From Actinernus sp. WN-2022 (taxonomy: Eukaryota; Cnidaria; Anthozoa; Actiniaria; Actinernidae), in assembly GCA_030867875.1 (NCBI GenBank), contig JAOWCC010000936.1, positions 78,587,032-78,651,031 of the forward strand: 64,000 nt of DNA, read 5' to 3'. A model generated the notes under the pieces. The model made no database searches. It had not been told where the DNA came from and saw nothing but the letters and a program-made list of their open reading frames with translations. Of this stretch, positions 1-12,975 are shown piece after piece. The stretch's first letter is position 1. Each line of letters begins with the position of its first letter. Both the position numbers and the translations under genes were made by a program.

Positions 1-41
1 ATGCTGCCCCCGCGCAAAGTATCCTGGGTGACGCCCTGGTT

Positions 42-2521
42 GACCCTGTGTCCGAGCCCATGGTGCTTTGCGCCAATGTTATGATTAGTTTGTTTATCAA
101 CGGCCGCATAAATTAAAGGCCAGCTTTTAGGCGAACTAAAATGCTCTCGATTGTTTATAAGTTTCATAAAAGAAGTAAACATACACTTTTGGATAACGAA
201 TTTCATAATTCGAATTTTCCCCGGATGCTTCGAATATGATTTTAACAGTACTCGGCAGGAAGCCAGTTGTTCTGTCTTTAGATTCTAATTCGATTTACTA
301 GTGCGACTTTTCACAACTCTACAAGCAAACACATACTCTTGTTACCTTGTTTTTATGTCTCCAGTATTGCTTAGCTGTATTTGAAGATCTCTACTTTCCT
401 TGAGAATGATATATTTTGAGTGCAAAACGGAAATGTCGTACTCGCACTCTAGTCAAACTCACAGCGAAGTAACAGCTGAACTCGGCAGATTGGAGTTTGA
501 CCCGCGATCGTAGTTTTGGTAGCAAGACTTTCTGGACGTACTGGAGGATGGAAAAAAAAGGTTAAGGACATTGCTTTCTCTGCTAATAAAAATGCAAAAC
601 ATATACAGATACAGATAAGTCGTAACACCTCAGTGGAGCTTAGCCATGCGAAATTATAATTACGAGTGTTCTTGATGCGGGTTGCTTTGTGCTTTGTATT
701 TCCAACGAAGCCCGCCGGTCCCTTAGTGCAGCAAATCCCCGGGAAACTCACGTAGTAGTCCTTTTGAACCACAAGTGTTCTCTTGTAGACCTAGAGAAAG
801 TAAAATGTGGACTGCTGAAGGATTATTTGTCGAGTCACTTCGCCTCGCTGTCTCGGTCCTTTCTCCGGCATTCCTCTACTCGCCACTCTAGACCGGGATT
901 CGAAGAAATATTCGAACTTAAAGGAGCTCATTCAACCAAGATGCATTGCGAGCTCAAATTTCTCGATCGGCCATTTTCGGGGCCCCCGATAATGGCTCTG
1001 GAGAGCTTCTTGAAACAAATCCTATTCCATCGGTCTCACAGGGGCATACCAGTTGATTACTTATAGGGGAAAATGTTCCTTATTTATTAGCTTTTGTGTT
1101 CAGTCATATATTTCCGAATTTTCACCTTCCAGGGGAAATATTGAACGTACTCTGGGAGTCGCCTTTGGTCAGTGAAATTATTACTAGAGCCTGTACTGGA
1201 GTTAGCCGACTGGTTGATCGTAATTCCTACAGCTTATCCAAACCAGGGCCTTTCTACATTGGCTTGATCGGCCCGCAGACCTAAATGACAAGAAATTTAA
1301 AGGTCACTGAGAAGAGCTGAGCCTTTTGCTTATCATTATCGGACACTTACAACATTTAAAGCAAATTGCTTTGACTGAAGACTCGAGTACGCGGTACACG
1401 CGCGGTACATGCAAGGTTACAAATCTCGCAGTTTCTCTCTTAGTCTTATAGTCTTGGTTTTCGCTCAATGTACATGGACAACGCTGAGACAATTAAAGTA
1501 AGTAAAAGTGAAATGTTGTGTTGATATTTGCATGAGCGGCTGTAAAGTGGAAACCTATTTTATAAATGTTTCTTTGCTGATGAATGTAAAACTTCAAGTT
1601 CAATCAAGTGCCGCTGGGCGCTCAGAAAACTGATTGATCGATTTTTTTTACCCAGTATATCCAATGTACGATTAACGGAAGTCAAGGGGCTTTTAAAATG
1701 ACACAAACCGGCTGAAATTCAGGCTAACAAACAATAACATTTATACGGATTCGATTCCTCAAATTTGATTTAAAATTTGCATATTACACATTGGCGAGTC
1801 GAAATGTGGTGTGGAGAACGCACGGACCTTGAACACAAATAGAATGTGGCAAACAATATAGTACTTCAACATTTCAAACCAGCATTTTGGCAGGGACAAC
1901 CTAGATCCTTTCTTTCGACTACACGTTCTTGCATGCACAAGCCTAGAAAGGAAAGAACTCTAAATGTATAATGCTATCGTAGAATTGATTAATTTCCTTG
2001 CCACACGATCTGCATCGCTGGAACTTGGTCCAGAAGTTGGACAAGTTGGTTCGCTAGATCGAGCATGAGATCGATGGCTAGCATCACGTCGAGGAATTTT
2101 GATCGAAGAACCGTAGTAATTCCGCTCATTCTATTATTTCTTCAAGTATAAAGGCAATAGATTCGGCCATTCAGTTCAACTCGTAAACTCTATTTATAAA
2201 CAGCCCGATATCACATTTTCTGATTGGCAGCTGTCCGATTTCAAGTAGTTAACCGTATGAAAACAATAACAGTGACTCGCAATGCATCTTGGTTGAATGA
2301 GCTCCTTTAAGTTTCATTTTAAAAAGTATGTATACAAAAAGTTAAGATAAAAGAAAGTTAGTTAGGCATATATACCTATCAATAATTACACGATGGCCCA
2401 AACTAGGGATGGATTTCGAAAGATTCGGGAGTCACATAACAACAACAACGATCTTTCTGATTTTCGTAGCCTACGAAAATGATTTGTGCGCGCAAAGCAC
2501 CATGGGCTCGGACACAGGGTC
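42..2521. repeat. two nested perfect inverted-repeat pairs, 1-2.5 kb region
   Basis: Positions 42-73 and 2490-2521 are perfect reverse complements (32 bp). Positions 917-952 and 2276-2311 are another perfect pair (36 bp). The sequence between and around the blocks does not pair. No coding region could be supported in 1-2640; the short ORFs there have no recognisable domain. The blocks may be remains of a rearranged or internally deleted DNA transposon. Confidence 0.6.
1709..1726 (-). repeat. solitary terminus of the Mutator-like MITE found at 59.4 kb
   Basis: The 18 bp at this site equal the right-hand end of the element at 59419-60312 (ending GGCTGAAATTCAGGCTA). No second terminus was seen nearby, so this looks like a truncated copy. 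Confidence 0.5.
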
Positions 2522-2749
2522 TTTAAAGGTTCGAATGATGATTTCTTTTCCGGTCTGTTTTGATTCTTTGGAAAGTCTAAGGATTTCTTTCCATTTAGTT
2601 TCGCGAGATATTTACAAAAAAACGTCTTGAAGAAAAAAAATATATTTGACGCGCGACAATCCTTCACGTATATACGTCAGACACCCTGTGGTTTTTGCAG
2701 GAAACTGCATCCGGGAACTCGTTGTGCACCATAAGAAGCAACAATAGAG

Positions 2750-3145
2750 AATTTGAATGATGGCGTCACATACCTCTTTGTGTCTGTGGCCCAGGTTCGA
2801 ATCCCGGACGCGGCGCCATATGTGAGGTGAGTTTGTTGGCCTCTCGCCCTTTTTCCGAGGGTTTTTCTCCGGTTTTCCTCCCTCCGCAAAAACCAACACG
2901 CTAAATTCCAATCTGATTAACTGGGTCCTGCCCTCATGGTTGTTCCAATTCAGATATAATTATTCCATAGATGGAATAGCATACCTCAATCGGCTTTAGT
3001 TGGTTATACCAGTATTCCATGGATGGCTTATTATTCTTTTTTGCTGGCAGTGATTTCAACTGAGCGTATTCAGTAATGTAGTGCCCATTGCAAGAGTTAG
3101 TACAAGCAGACGGAAGGGTCGAGGTTCGAACTCCAGTGGAGGCAC
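2750..3145 (+). repeat. tRNA-derived SINE-like sequence
   Basis: A perfect RNA polymerase III B-box-like string, GGTTCGAATCCCGG, lies at about 2793-2806. It is followed by a pyrimidine-rich tail (about 2840-2895) of a kind often seen downstream of tRNA-like heads in invertebrate SINEs. A second B-box-like string (GAGGTTCGAACTCC) lies near 3120-3135. No complete tRNA cloverleaf can be drawn, so these are not called as tRNA genes. Confidence 0.45.
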
Positions 3146-3853
3146 ACTTTTTCTTTCTATGTCGTTCCTCACTTCTTCACTCCTTACTTGTAGTTTATTG
3201 ATTTTTTTATAAGTAGTTAGTGGTTCATTATTGAATATGATGATTAAGAAATATTGATCACTAGAGTTGGAAATCTGATCAAACACTAGTGCGTTTGGAA
3301 CTGGTGTTTCATTGGATCCACCTGACGAAGCTTCGAACAAGGGTTTGACCGGGTTTCAAGACCAAATACGGTCCCTCCATTGGATGAATAGGTCATGAAT
3401 TATTAATGAATTTGAGAAGTTTCAAGAACACCTGGACCGAAAAAGACCAGGGGCTTGGGTACGAACGTGCTAAGTTTGATGATCTCTCGGGTGATTTGAG
3501 TTCGATGCGTTTGGATCAACATCCTAGCGTCACCTTCCTCTATCTCTCTTTCTCGTTTTGTTAATAACAACTTTCCCTCCTTTAATTATTTTTTTGCTGT
3601 CATGCTTACAAGTTAAGATCGCGCATTTCAGATCAGAAATTTGACACAGTAGAGGATAGTATCAACTTTATTTATACACGCCAAACCCATCACTTATAGC
3701 TGGTTTCCACGAGGGGCGTGTTATTATAGTATAATATAGAAAAATAAAATTCGTTTAATAAAATCAAGTACATCTGAATGAATTACAATAGTAAAACCTA
3801 TGATTGAAATCTAAATGCGCGATATCTACACAACAATTACTTGTCTATATTAA

Positions 3854-4143
3854 AGGGGCTGTGTCACGGTTCTAGTCTTTACTTTCCCGTTCCGGCCCGA
3901 AAACAGCTATTTCCAGAGATTTTGATATGAACTAAGGAACCCCTCGGCCATGTGGGATGCTTACAATCAAAGCAAATATGCAAAAATGACTAACAAACAG
4001 TGTATATAAACAGTCGCCAGGGAAAATATTGAAAATCCTTTCAATCAAGCATTGAGGGAGGGACGTTTAACTGTTTGTATCCAATTAACAGCCACTAAAA
4101 GAGCGATTACTCGCTACATGCGCAGTACCATGACATAGCCCTA
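3854..4143. mobile_element. MITE with AGGGGCTGTGTCACGGT-type ends
   Basis: The left end reads AGGGGCTGTGTCACGGT. The reverse complement of the right end reads AGGGCTATGTCATGGTAC, an imperfect terminal inverted repeat. It is about 290 bp, non-coding and GC-richer than its surroundings. The stretch 3150-3850 before it holds no gene; near 3660 it has a LINE-tail-like string (ACTTTATTTATACACG). Confidence 0.45.
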
Positions 4144-4475
4144 TTAATTAATATAAGCAATCTAATTCTAATGAGAAAATGTAAACTATACTGATACCTA
4201 ATATAATAATAATAATTATAAAAAATAATAATAATAATAATTAACTTTATTTCAACACGGTAAACGGCTCAGTAAAACTGATTTTCAGACATGCCGTGCA
4301 TAGTAATAACAATAATAATACAGTGAAGTAATAATATAACAGTTAAGTAATATATAATATAATCTATATAATATAAAATGCACAGCTGAACTAATATACT
4401 AATATCTACATGTTAGTAATAATATACTAATAATATCCCTTCCCCGTAAAAATTATATTATAAGAATAAATTGTG

Positions 4476-6160
4476 TTATCGTTTGAGGGCTCTTCTGAAG
4501 GTGGTCAAGCTGTCGGGTTCTCTTATTTCATTTGAAAGCTCATTCCAGGCAATGGTACCGCGATAGGAGAAGGAGCGTTTCATGAAATTGGTTTTTGGCT
4601 TAGGAGGTTGTAGGTCAAATTTGCTGCCTCTAAGATTGTAGCTATGCACATCTGAGGTCAGTGTAAATAGGTCCTGTAAATAGTCTGGTGCTATCTTGTG
4701 AAAGACCTTGAACATCATAATCCGTAATTGGAATTGTTGTCTTTTATTTAAATTTGGCCAGTCAAGTTTCTCAAGGAGGTCGTGAGACCTGACTGAGTAA
4801 TCTGCCCTAGTAATTATACGAGCTGCTCTATTTTGCAGCTTTTGTAATTGATCAGCACGTGTTTTGGAGCAGTTCCCCCAGACGATGCTACAATAGTCAA
4901 AGTATGGCTGTACTAGTGAATTATAAACAGATATTAGTGTGTCTATATTATTTGTCAAGTTTCTTGTTTTATATAACATACGCAGGCCATTTGACACTTT
5001 TGAAATTACATGCTTAATTTGCTCATCCCAATTTAATGATTCATCAATGTGTATTCCTAAAAGTTTGATAGCCTCTTTTTGCTTAACAGCTTTGTTGTTT
5101 ATAGAGAGATCCATGGATTTTGTCTTTTCTAACTTTTGTCTGGAGCCTATTGTCATGTAATTTGTTTTTTTGGTATTACAACTAAGCTTGTTCGTCTTTA
5201 ACCAATTATCTACAGCAGCTAAATCTTCGTTTAACATGTCCTGTACATCTCGGATGTCTTCGCCTGCCGTTGTGATATATGTATCATGAGCAAACATCCC
5301 AGGTATCGAGTGATTTAGGCATTTTGGAAAATTATTTACGTAAATAATAAACAACAGGGGACCTAATATGGACCCTTGTGGAATACCACAAGTTATTTGT
5401 TCTTCTTTAGATAAGACTCCATTTACATGACACCTCTGGTTCCTATTACTTAAATATGACTTAAATACTTGCAGAGCTCTACCGTTGATACCATAACAAC
5501 TTAGTTTGCGCAATAAAATGTTGTGATCTACAGTATCAAATGCTTTCTTTAAGTCAATAAAGACATTTCCATTCAAACAACCATTTCCATATTTTTAAGC
5601 CAAATATCTGTCGCAACAAGTAGAGCTGTGCAGGTTGAATACGAGGTGCGAAAACCAGATTGAGAATCTGTTAACAGTTTGTTATGTTTTAAGAAAGCTG
5701 AGAGTTGTGTGTGAACTATTCTTTCTGCAACTTTGGAAATTGCAGGGAGAATAGAAATAGGTCTATAATTATCGGGCAAATTTCTTTCATCCGACTTATA
5801 AATAGGAGAGACTTTAGCCTTTTTCCAGTCGTCAGGAAAAATATCTGTCGCGAACATTTGGTTAATAATTTCGCAGACGGACTCAGAGATGTATGGACTA
5901 GCTAATTTTAAAAGCTTGCTAGAGATTTTATCTAGCCCGCAGCTTTTTGAAGTATTGAGGCCCGACATGACTTTATGTACATATTCCTCAGTTACAGGGC
6001 TAAATTCAAAATTGGCATCTGAACCTTTAATGTAGTCTTCGGGTACACAGTTAGTCCCTGGAATTTCAGATGCCAATTTTTGTCCTAGAGAGCAAAAATG
6101 CGAATTCATTTGATCAGCTATTTCCTTGTTATCAGTGAATTTCGCCCCGGCAATAAACAA
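4476..6160 (-). pseudogene. LINE ORF2 C-terminal part: reverse transcriptase, broken
   Basis: The frame 6160-5573 carries the fingers (KAKVSPIYKSDERNLPDNYRPIS) and SGFRTSYSTCTALL. After a frame change at 5573-5576 the palm follows: FIDLKKAFDTVDH (motif A, Asp present), GIPQGSILGPLLFIIYVNN (motif B), then FAHDTY where motif C should read FADD. The first catalytic Asp of motif C is replaced by His. The C-terminus shows the usual WNELSNEIREPDSLTTFRRALKR end and stops at 4476. Confidence 0.9.
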
Positions 6161-6337
6161 TTCATTGATAACTGTTGTATTTGATTTTCGACCTAAGGAG
6201 TTATTTATAACTTTCCATGTTTCTTTTATATTACCACTGTTTTCCTTAATGCCCTCATTGAAATATTTAGCTTTTGTTGCTTTAATGCATGCATTGACCT
6301 CATTTCTTGCCTGCTTGTAATCCCTCCAATGATGATC

Positions 6338-7376
6338 TTAATTATGCTTAATAGCTTGTTTCTTTAAATAATCACGCTGTCTCATTTTTTGTTTTAGCTC
6401 GGCAGTTATCCATGGTGAATATTTACTCCGCACTTTTCTTTGCCTAATTGGAGCGTGTTTATTTACGACCTCTGAGAATAGCCGATTTCCAGATGTCCCA
6501 CATTTCATTTGGGTCGTCCGGGAGGGTGGCAAAATGAAATGGAGTTTCTTTCAATTCTTCAACGAAGGCAATAGAATCAAAATTTTTATATTGTCTTGAT
6601 TCTATTATCTTAGGTGCATTTTTCGACGAGTTATGCTTACGAATGACATAGATTAAACTATGATCTGAAATACCAATATGTACAACGCCGTGACAGGTTA
6701 TTTTGTTTGGTTCATTCGTGATGATATGGTCTATTAACGTGCGTGAATTGGGTGTTATTCTTGTTGCTTTGTCAATAATCTGTACATACTGGTATGTCTC
6801 TACGAGAAAGTTTAGACAGCTTGTGTTTTGGTCTAGGGTTTGCGACAGTAAATTGCAATTAAAATCGCCTAAAATTATGCTCTCTTTTTGCTCTTTATCA
6901 AGATTTGATAAGTAGCTTTCAAACTTTTCAAGTACCTCAATCCTAGAATCCGGTGGCCTATACCAGGTTGTTACAAGGAAAGGCTTTGTCTTCGGTTTTC
7001 TGATCTCAATTGTTAAAATTTCCAATCCTTCAGAATTGAGATCCAGCCTTGTGATATAATTTAAGGTGTCCCTGACATAAAAAGCTATCCCCCCACTGTG
7101 TCTATTTCTATCAAGTCTTAATAAATTATAGCCCTCAATATCGATTTCAGAATCAAGTATGGTATTGTTAAGTCTCGTTTCATTTAACGCTAAAATATCG
7201 ATCGTAGTGTCATGCATTAAAATACTTAATTCGTCGTGATGTTTGGGTAAACTAGCTATATTAAGGGCAGCCAATTTGAAACCCCTGACTTTAGGCATCA
7301 CGCCATCAGAGTAATTAAATCTACCATTTACTGCCGGTGAGTGATCGACCTTACCAGTCTCAGGTAGCTGTCCCAT
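6338..7376 (-). pseudogene. LINE ORF2 N-terminal part: endonuclease domain, broken
   Basis: The ATG at 7376 is followed by an exonuclease-endonuclease-phosphatase fold: LAALNIASLPKHHDEL, ALNETRL (the catalytic Glu block), GGIAFYVRD, TTWYRPPDS, ILGDFNCNL (the GDFN block) and GISDHSLI (the SDH block). The domain nicks target DNA for target-primed reverse transcription. The frame closes at 6459; the next part continues in another frame (6532-6338) and closes again at 6338. Two disablements therefore separate it from the reverse transcriptase. Confidence 0.85.
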
Positions 7377-8207
7377 GATGTGTCTTGTCTGACTTGTTTC
7401 TTGTGACTTGGTTTGTGATTTCTGTCCCTCTCTGGAAAACCCAGTAATCTGGTGGCATCTATGCTTGGGTGGAGCTTGGCATGGTCATTTGGTTTCCGTA
7501 GATATCTGCAAAAGTTGCTTCCCAGGATCTTGTCGCCATCCCTGTTTAGATGCAGCCCGGATCCATTTAAGTGATGTTTTGTCAAGTTGTGGTTATCAAG
7601 AAAATCCACGTTTATCTTGGAACACAGGTCCCTTGTAAGATTGTTGAAATTTGCTATTTTCTCAGCTGGAACACCCTCTCTGGTTATAACGCTTGATATT
7701 ATTGCTATCTTCTTCACTTGTGGTCTCAGTTCTTCTACTAACGACTCTATCTTCCGCACGACTACATCTTCCCGTTCGTAAACCAGGTTATTGGTGCCTG
7801 CGTGTAAAATTAGCTGTGTTTCACAATCCATACTTTTTGACGCCAGCAACTCCCTCACGTTCTTCTGTATATCTTCAATTTTTGCCCCTCCATTTGTCTT
7901 TTTATCGACTTTACCACCCAGAGCATTGGACAATTTCTGCGGGTCTATATTCTTGGCCATGGAGTCTCCAACCAGGTAAGCTTTTTTCCCAGTGCACACA
8001 TTTGGTTTTTGTAGTTGTAGGCGGCTCAGCCCAAGTTTTTGGTCGATTCGCAGCCTGTTGGTGCCTTTGCCTTTGACGAGACCTGTAATCAGATATTTGC
8101 CCAGCAAAAGATTCGCTTGGATGCTCTAGGGGCCTTCGCTTTTCGGTCGAATTCGGCGATTCGTCATCGTGAATTTCTAAGATTTCAAATTGGTTTCTAA
8201 CACTCAA
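7328..8207 (-). pseudogene. LINE ORF1: SGNH/GDSL esterase-like protein, one frameshift
   Basis: The reading frame beginning at 8207 (N-terminal, charged, no domain seen) must shift frame between about 8100 and 7990 to enter the frame 8107-7328. The latter carries an SGNH hydrolase pattern: VGDSMAKNI (the GDS block), a glycine-rich stretch, LILHAGTNNL (the GTN block) and a late GLHLN segment (DxxH-like position). CR1-type ORF1 esterases are thought to help retrotransposition at membranes or in RNP formation; that role is inferred from the family. The ORF1 stop lies inside the start of ORF2. Confidence 0.8.
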
Positions 8208-9343
8208 GAGTTCACAGTTTAATATTCGAGCGTCTCGCTTGCTTGTAACGCGAGTCCATTCCTGAGGACTTGAAGGCCGTCCTGATTGGCTCTGGAGCGT
8301 TCTTGCGTTAATCTACAGGTGCTATTCTAATGATAAGATGTAAGGCCAGGGAAAGAAAGTTTCGCAGAAAATGAGGCTACTGATGAACAATTTCTTATAT
8401 CATGTCGTAAATCGTTCCATAAGTAGTGCCATTATATAGCTTAAGCTTTTTTTTTAATAAAATTCTGTTCTAGATCGAGGAATAAACACCTTTGTAGAGG
8501 ATCCTCTTAAATTGTAGCCACTGACTGTGCTGGACTCGGCTTGAAATATGCTGCCTACTCTTTCGAGCGCCAATTTATGAAGCTTTTACTGTGGATGCTT
8601 TACTGAATTATTTGTGATTTTGTAGTTTTGTCTTAAAGAAACTCGAAGGCTCATTTCGGTTGACAGTGCCCCTTCAAGTGATTTTTAATTACAGCAACAA
8701 CTCGAGAATTGTCCTTACCGAATATTTTCCCGCGCTACACAGAAACGAGGCGATTGGGTAAAGTGAGCTATAACAATTTCGCCGGCTAGTTTAGAGTTGA
8801 TGCTTAATTCTAGTTCGATCCGTGATTTAGCCGGGTCCTGGCTTTGATCAGCCCTATGGTTGTTTCAGGTCCCGTTAGAAATTCAGAGGTTTAAGACGAA
8901 TTAGTCAAAAATAAACTCTAAAATAGCATTCATTCGTTTTAGAGCGCAGCCAGTCATTATATCCGTGAAACATTTCTTAGCCAATTAAACAATAGGAAAC
9001 AAAGGTTTAGTGCAAAACTTGTTTCACGGATATAATAACTACGCAAAACTTGTTAACTTTATCCAGTCGCCTCGTTCATGTGTAGCATAATTATTATCAG
9101 CTGTTTAATCACAGTGCGACCTAGAAAACACACACGGGTATTTTTAATTTCAACACTTAATTTGATAAGAAAGAAACGGAAAGAACACTAAAGCATGTGA
9201 TTATAATATCAGGTGTCACTCGTTAAACTCCTTCAATACCCGCGTTGGTTGCTGTAATTAGGCCGAGAATCTAACTACCGCTCAGAATGAGCTTCTAGTA
9301 GCTAGCTCAGCCGGTGAGTAAATAGGAAACATTGTTCATATCA

Positions 9344-9473
9344 AACAATAGGCCTTATGCATGATGATGTCACGTGGTCACCACCAAGCCTCACTTTGGT
9401 ACGACATTTCCTCTCAACACAAAAGTGAGAATTGGTGGTGATGATGTAATCACGCATAATAAGGCCTATTGTT
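9344..9473. mobile_element. short foldback MITE (AACAATAGGCCTTA ends)
   Basis: The left end AACAATAGGCCTTA is matched by TAAGGCCTATTGTT at the right end. The interior also pairs partly (GATGATGT on both sides and CACCACCAA against TTGGTGGTG). It is about 130 bp and non-coding. Confidence 0.7.
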
Positions 9474-9926
9474 GTCGTTTAGAGTAATGTTTGGGAGACT
9501 GGACGCTAGTGAAGCCGAGATACTCATCCTTTTCAAATGTAGAATCGAACATAGCACAGAAACTTGCCCAGGGTTTCGAGTTTTTTATCACCTTTCCTGG
9601 ACGTGTTCTATTACTCGACGCCATTCCACAACACAAATCCGACCTGTTTTCCAAATATGGAAACATTGACCATATATGGAATATGACAGGGAGCTCTATC
9701 AAACCTGGGTGTGAAGTACAGCTGGGCCATGGGAAATTCAGATTATGGCTGCCTTTCCGTATTGACCGCTATATGTGCTGATAATTAGAAACGTATAAAT
9801 CTTCAGTTCAAGGTCTTTCAAATATTATATCAGTTTATGAGCGAACCGAGAGGTTTTTTCTTCATAGCATAATATAGATTTCCTAAGATAAATAATCACA
9901 CGGTAAATAGAATGAAACTGATCGGG

Positions 9927-10085
9927 AGAGCCATTGCATAAATGGCGTCCAATTTCAATAAGTATTGTCCTGGAGGCTTTAGCCTCGTCTTCACGTTGCC
10001 ACACAAAAGCGTTTTTACATGACTGTGAGACTAAAGATTCCTAAACAATGGTTATTCAAATTGGACGTCATTTATGCAATGGTTC
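9927..10085. mobile_element. short foldback MITE (CATTGCATAAATG ends)
   Basis: About 40 bp at each end pair as inverted repeats (CCATTGCATAAATGGCGTCC against its near complement at 10041-10085), giving a hairpin of about 160 bp. Non-coding. Confidence 0.7.
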
Positions 10086-10977
10086 TATGCCGCACGTCGA
10101 GTTAAGCATCTATTTAGCCGTGGTTTTCATAAGAATCGTCAGTAGCGATTTTAATGAGTTTGATTGTAGATAGGCATTCTGACTACACTGACAAGAGACT
10201 TCATAAGTATAGTTTATTGTGGGATAGTCGCCAGACAACTCCGTACTACAATACAATTAACTAATATAAATTGTATTCCTAACTAATGGGAAACTGCCAG
10301 ATACCGAAAACCGTTTAAACCACGAAAAAACCACCCTGGGCTGTGGTCAAAAAACGTGGGGAAATGCGGAAACGTACTCCTCGACCTAATGCAGCAACCC
10401 GAATTCTCCGAGGGCTAGAGAACTAACAATCGACTTACTAAGTCAATACATTTAATAACCGTGCTATAATCAATAAGATAAATAAAATAAATTCGAAACA
10501 AATATGTAGCTGACTGGCCTAGAATGACTACTTTTCCCGCTCGAAGCATTATATATGCTAGAAGCATTACCCATAATGCTATAGTCTTCTCCCCAAACCT
10601 CTTTACCGTGCCGGCAGAATAACATTTCTGACTATATCGCTCCTGCGTCCCTCAAACGTCAGAAATTACATTATCTAATAATGATCACATCGATCAAATG
10701 CCTGATTTCCATATTTGATTACTGCATACGGCTGCATGGACCGCGCTACATTCCGGCGTTAAAATCTCCAAATCGCCAGCTGTAGCCTCGTTTCCATATT
10801 CTCAACACTCTTTGCACCCTTCTTTTCTTTTTGAAAAACAAAAAAATATCCAGACTCTAATAAAAGGTTTTGAAGAGAACGTTGTATAATCATTTTATGA
10901 TAACCCATTTTAAATAACTTTTAAAATTCTGTTATGAGTTCTGAGGATTAAAAAGGGTAGGAAACTGGCAAGGCTAT

Positions 10978-11346
10978 CAAAGTTCTTATTCATGAAAGCT
11001 TCTTTTGTTAGTTTTGAAGTAAACCATCGTATTTTCTATGTTCTTTTACAAGTCTGAAAAATATATATTGACAACCTGTTGTAATACTTTATCTATTTAC
11101 ATAACGAGTAAAGTGAGAATCAAATCTAATTTGGACAGGTAATAACACCGTCCTGAGAGTGAAGACATAAAGTTCTTGTTCAGGAAAGCTTCTTTTGTTA
11201 GTTTTGAAGTAGCCATCGTATTTTCTATGTATATATATATATTGACAGCCTGTTGTAATACTTTATCTATTTACATAACGAGTAAAGTGAGAATCAAATC
11301 TAATTTGGACAGGTAATAACATCGTCCCGGAGAGTGAAGGCATAAA
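10978..11346 (+). repeat. tandem duplication of a ~190-bp segment
   Basis: The segment beginning AAAGTTCTTATTCATGAAAG at about 10979 recurs from about 11169 with a few substitutions and a short deletion near 11230. Both copies end with a block containing TTTGGACAGGTAATAACA. It is non-coding and appears recent. Confidence 0.8.
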
Positions 11347-12615
11347 GTTTACCCTACACCGAACATCAACCAAACATTATCAAAGGCCGGAGTTGAGATT
11401 TAGGGATTTGCCATCTTGTGCGACATCAAAGTGCTCAAAGGAAGAAAATATTGGACCGAGCATGACAGAATGGTATTATCAATCGTGCTAAATTAATCAG
11501 TTATACAATTATTGTGCATTGAGAGTTTTACTTTGTGTCGCCTCTATAACCGCTAGCACCCGAAACTATAACCGCTAGCACCCGAAACTGGCGTTTCAGT
11601 TTTTTTATTATTGTCGATAACTCCTAACAAAAATATATTTAAAAAACATTTATAAACACTTAATAACACTTAGTAACGTTAAGTTTAATGCTTTTCAAAC
11701 TCATACGTCATTAATTTTCAATCAGTTAACACTGTATGAGTTGGATCAGTTTAGGAACGATAAACACGAAAATGATCAATATATTTAATTTTCAAAGTAT
11801 TCTAGTTTTTGACCTCGTCGATTACTATAATATATTTATTTTCTTTGATTCGTAAGTCATTCAGTTATTGCATGAGCCAATTTAAGTTCTTGTTTTCTTT
11901 TAGTAAAAGCGAGATTTTGGCCTCTAATTGTTAATAAAAATTGTATCGCCCCGTTTAAAAAATACCTACAAAGAAAAACTTAGTTCTTGCTCAGATATAA
12001 AGAGAGATAAAAGAAAGATAAATTTACCTATGAGGTATTTTGTAAAATGATCTGTGTTACCACGGCTGCCAAGGTAGTTATTTGCCGTTCCGATTGTTGT
12101 TTAGTTAGTGAGCAAAACCAAACGAATATTAAAGTGCAATCCCTTTTGTACCATATCAAGACACCATCACCAACCTTGCTTTAAATTGTTGTAGAAAATA
12201 GCACAACTGAAGAAAATAAAATATTGGATTGAATCAAGAGAGCATAGAGAAAAGAGAAGTCACAGTTTCATTATAATAGCGCGTCTCATTTTATACAATC
12301 TCGGTTACATCACACACATGAGCTCCAACTTGTTTGCTTGTAGATCAGGATAATTTTCAATTCAATAATTTAGTGTTTTACTCCAAGCAAACTAACGATT
12401 CTATAAACCATGCAGTTTGGTCATGAAGAAACATCAAACCCAAAGCTTAAGGCACATTACCCTCACTGCCTATAACTAGATCGTATCAAGCCTATTGTGA
12501 GTGCCACAATGGCTTCCCGACCTTATTCATGGCTCTGTACCTTTTACATCATATTAGCTCTACTTGATCAACAGGTTGATCATTAAATATAATTTAGCTC
12601 TTTCCGTTATAGTTC

Positions 12616-12755
12616 TGGGCCGGGTTGTTCGAAGCAAGGTTAACTTTAACCCTAGGTTAGCGCTAAATCTGTAATTGCAATCTGTACAGTTTAACACATG
12701 GTTAGCGATTTAACCTTGGGTTAGCACTTAACCTTGCTTCGAACAACCGGGCCCA
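12616..12755. mobile_element. MITE with TGGGCC(C)GGTTGTTCGAA ends
   Basis: The ends TGGGCCGGGTTGTTCGAAGC and GCTTCGAACAACCGGGCCCA pair, and inner GGTTAGCG-type repeats pair as well, giving a 140-bp hairpin. It lies about 220 bp before the first recognised channel exon. Confidence 0.75.
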
Positions 12756-12975
12756 GTAGTTTTAGTAGTAGTAATTAATAGTAATGATTGTATGATTGCT
12801 GTAACTGTTTATCAATGGAATAAATACATTATTATTATTATTATCTTAATATTAATATAGCAAAATGTTATGTTCTTTATTAGAATCATTCTAGTAAACA
12901 AACACACGTAAAGGTATCCTTCATATAGAAGTGTCGACATGCTGACTAACACAGTACTGTTTTCTCGTTCCACAG

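Larger units (their letters stand above)
4200..8230 (-). mobile_element. CR1/L2-group non-LTR retrotransposon (LINE), nearly full length, inactive
   Basis: The order on the minus strand is ORF1 with an SGNH/GDSL esterase-like domain, ORF2 with an apurinic-type endonuclease, then a reverse transcriptase. The 3' end (left side) finishes in an ATT-type microsatellite at about 4209-4243, as is common for this LINE group. An esterase in ORF1 is known from CR1-group elements. ORF1 and ORF2 overlap by 49 bases (7328-7376). ORF2 has several frameshifts or stops and an altered catalytic motif, so the copy is dead. Confidence 0.9.
8230..12975. other. intergenic / 5' region without a supported gene
   Basis: No exon of the downstream channel gene was identified here, although its start codon must lie upstream of 12976. 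A 96-codon ORF at 9491-9781 on the plus strand looks mildly protein-like (FITFPGRVLLLDAIPQHK) but matches nothing I recognise. The rest is AT-rich and holds several short foldback elements, listed separately, plus a small hairpin at 8955-9031 (TTATATCCGTGAAAC paired with its complement). Confidence 0.5.

Noticed and set aside
9491..9781. 96-codon plus-strand ORF
   Set aside because: Looks mildly protein-like but has no recognisable family, no splice partners and an overlapping antisense ORF; kept only as a note.
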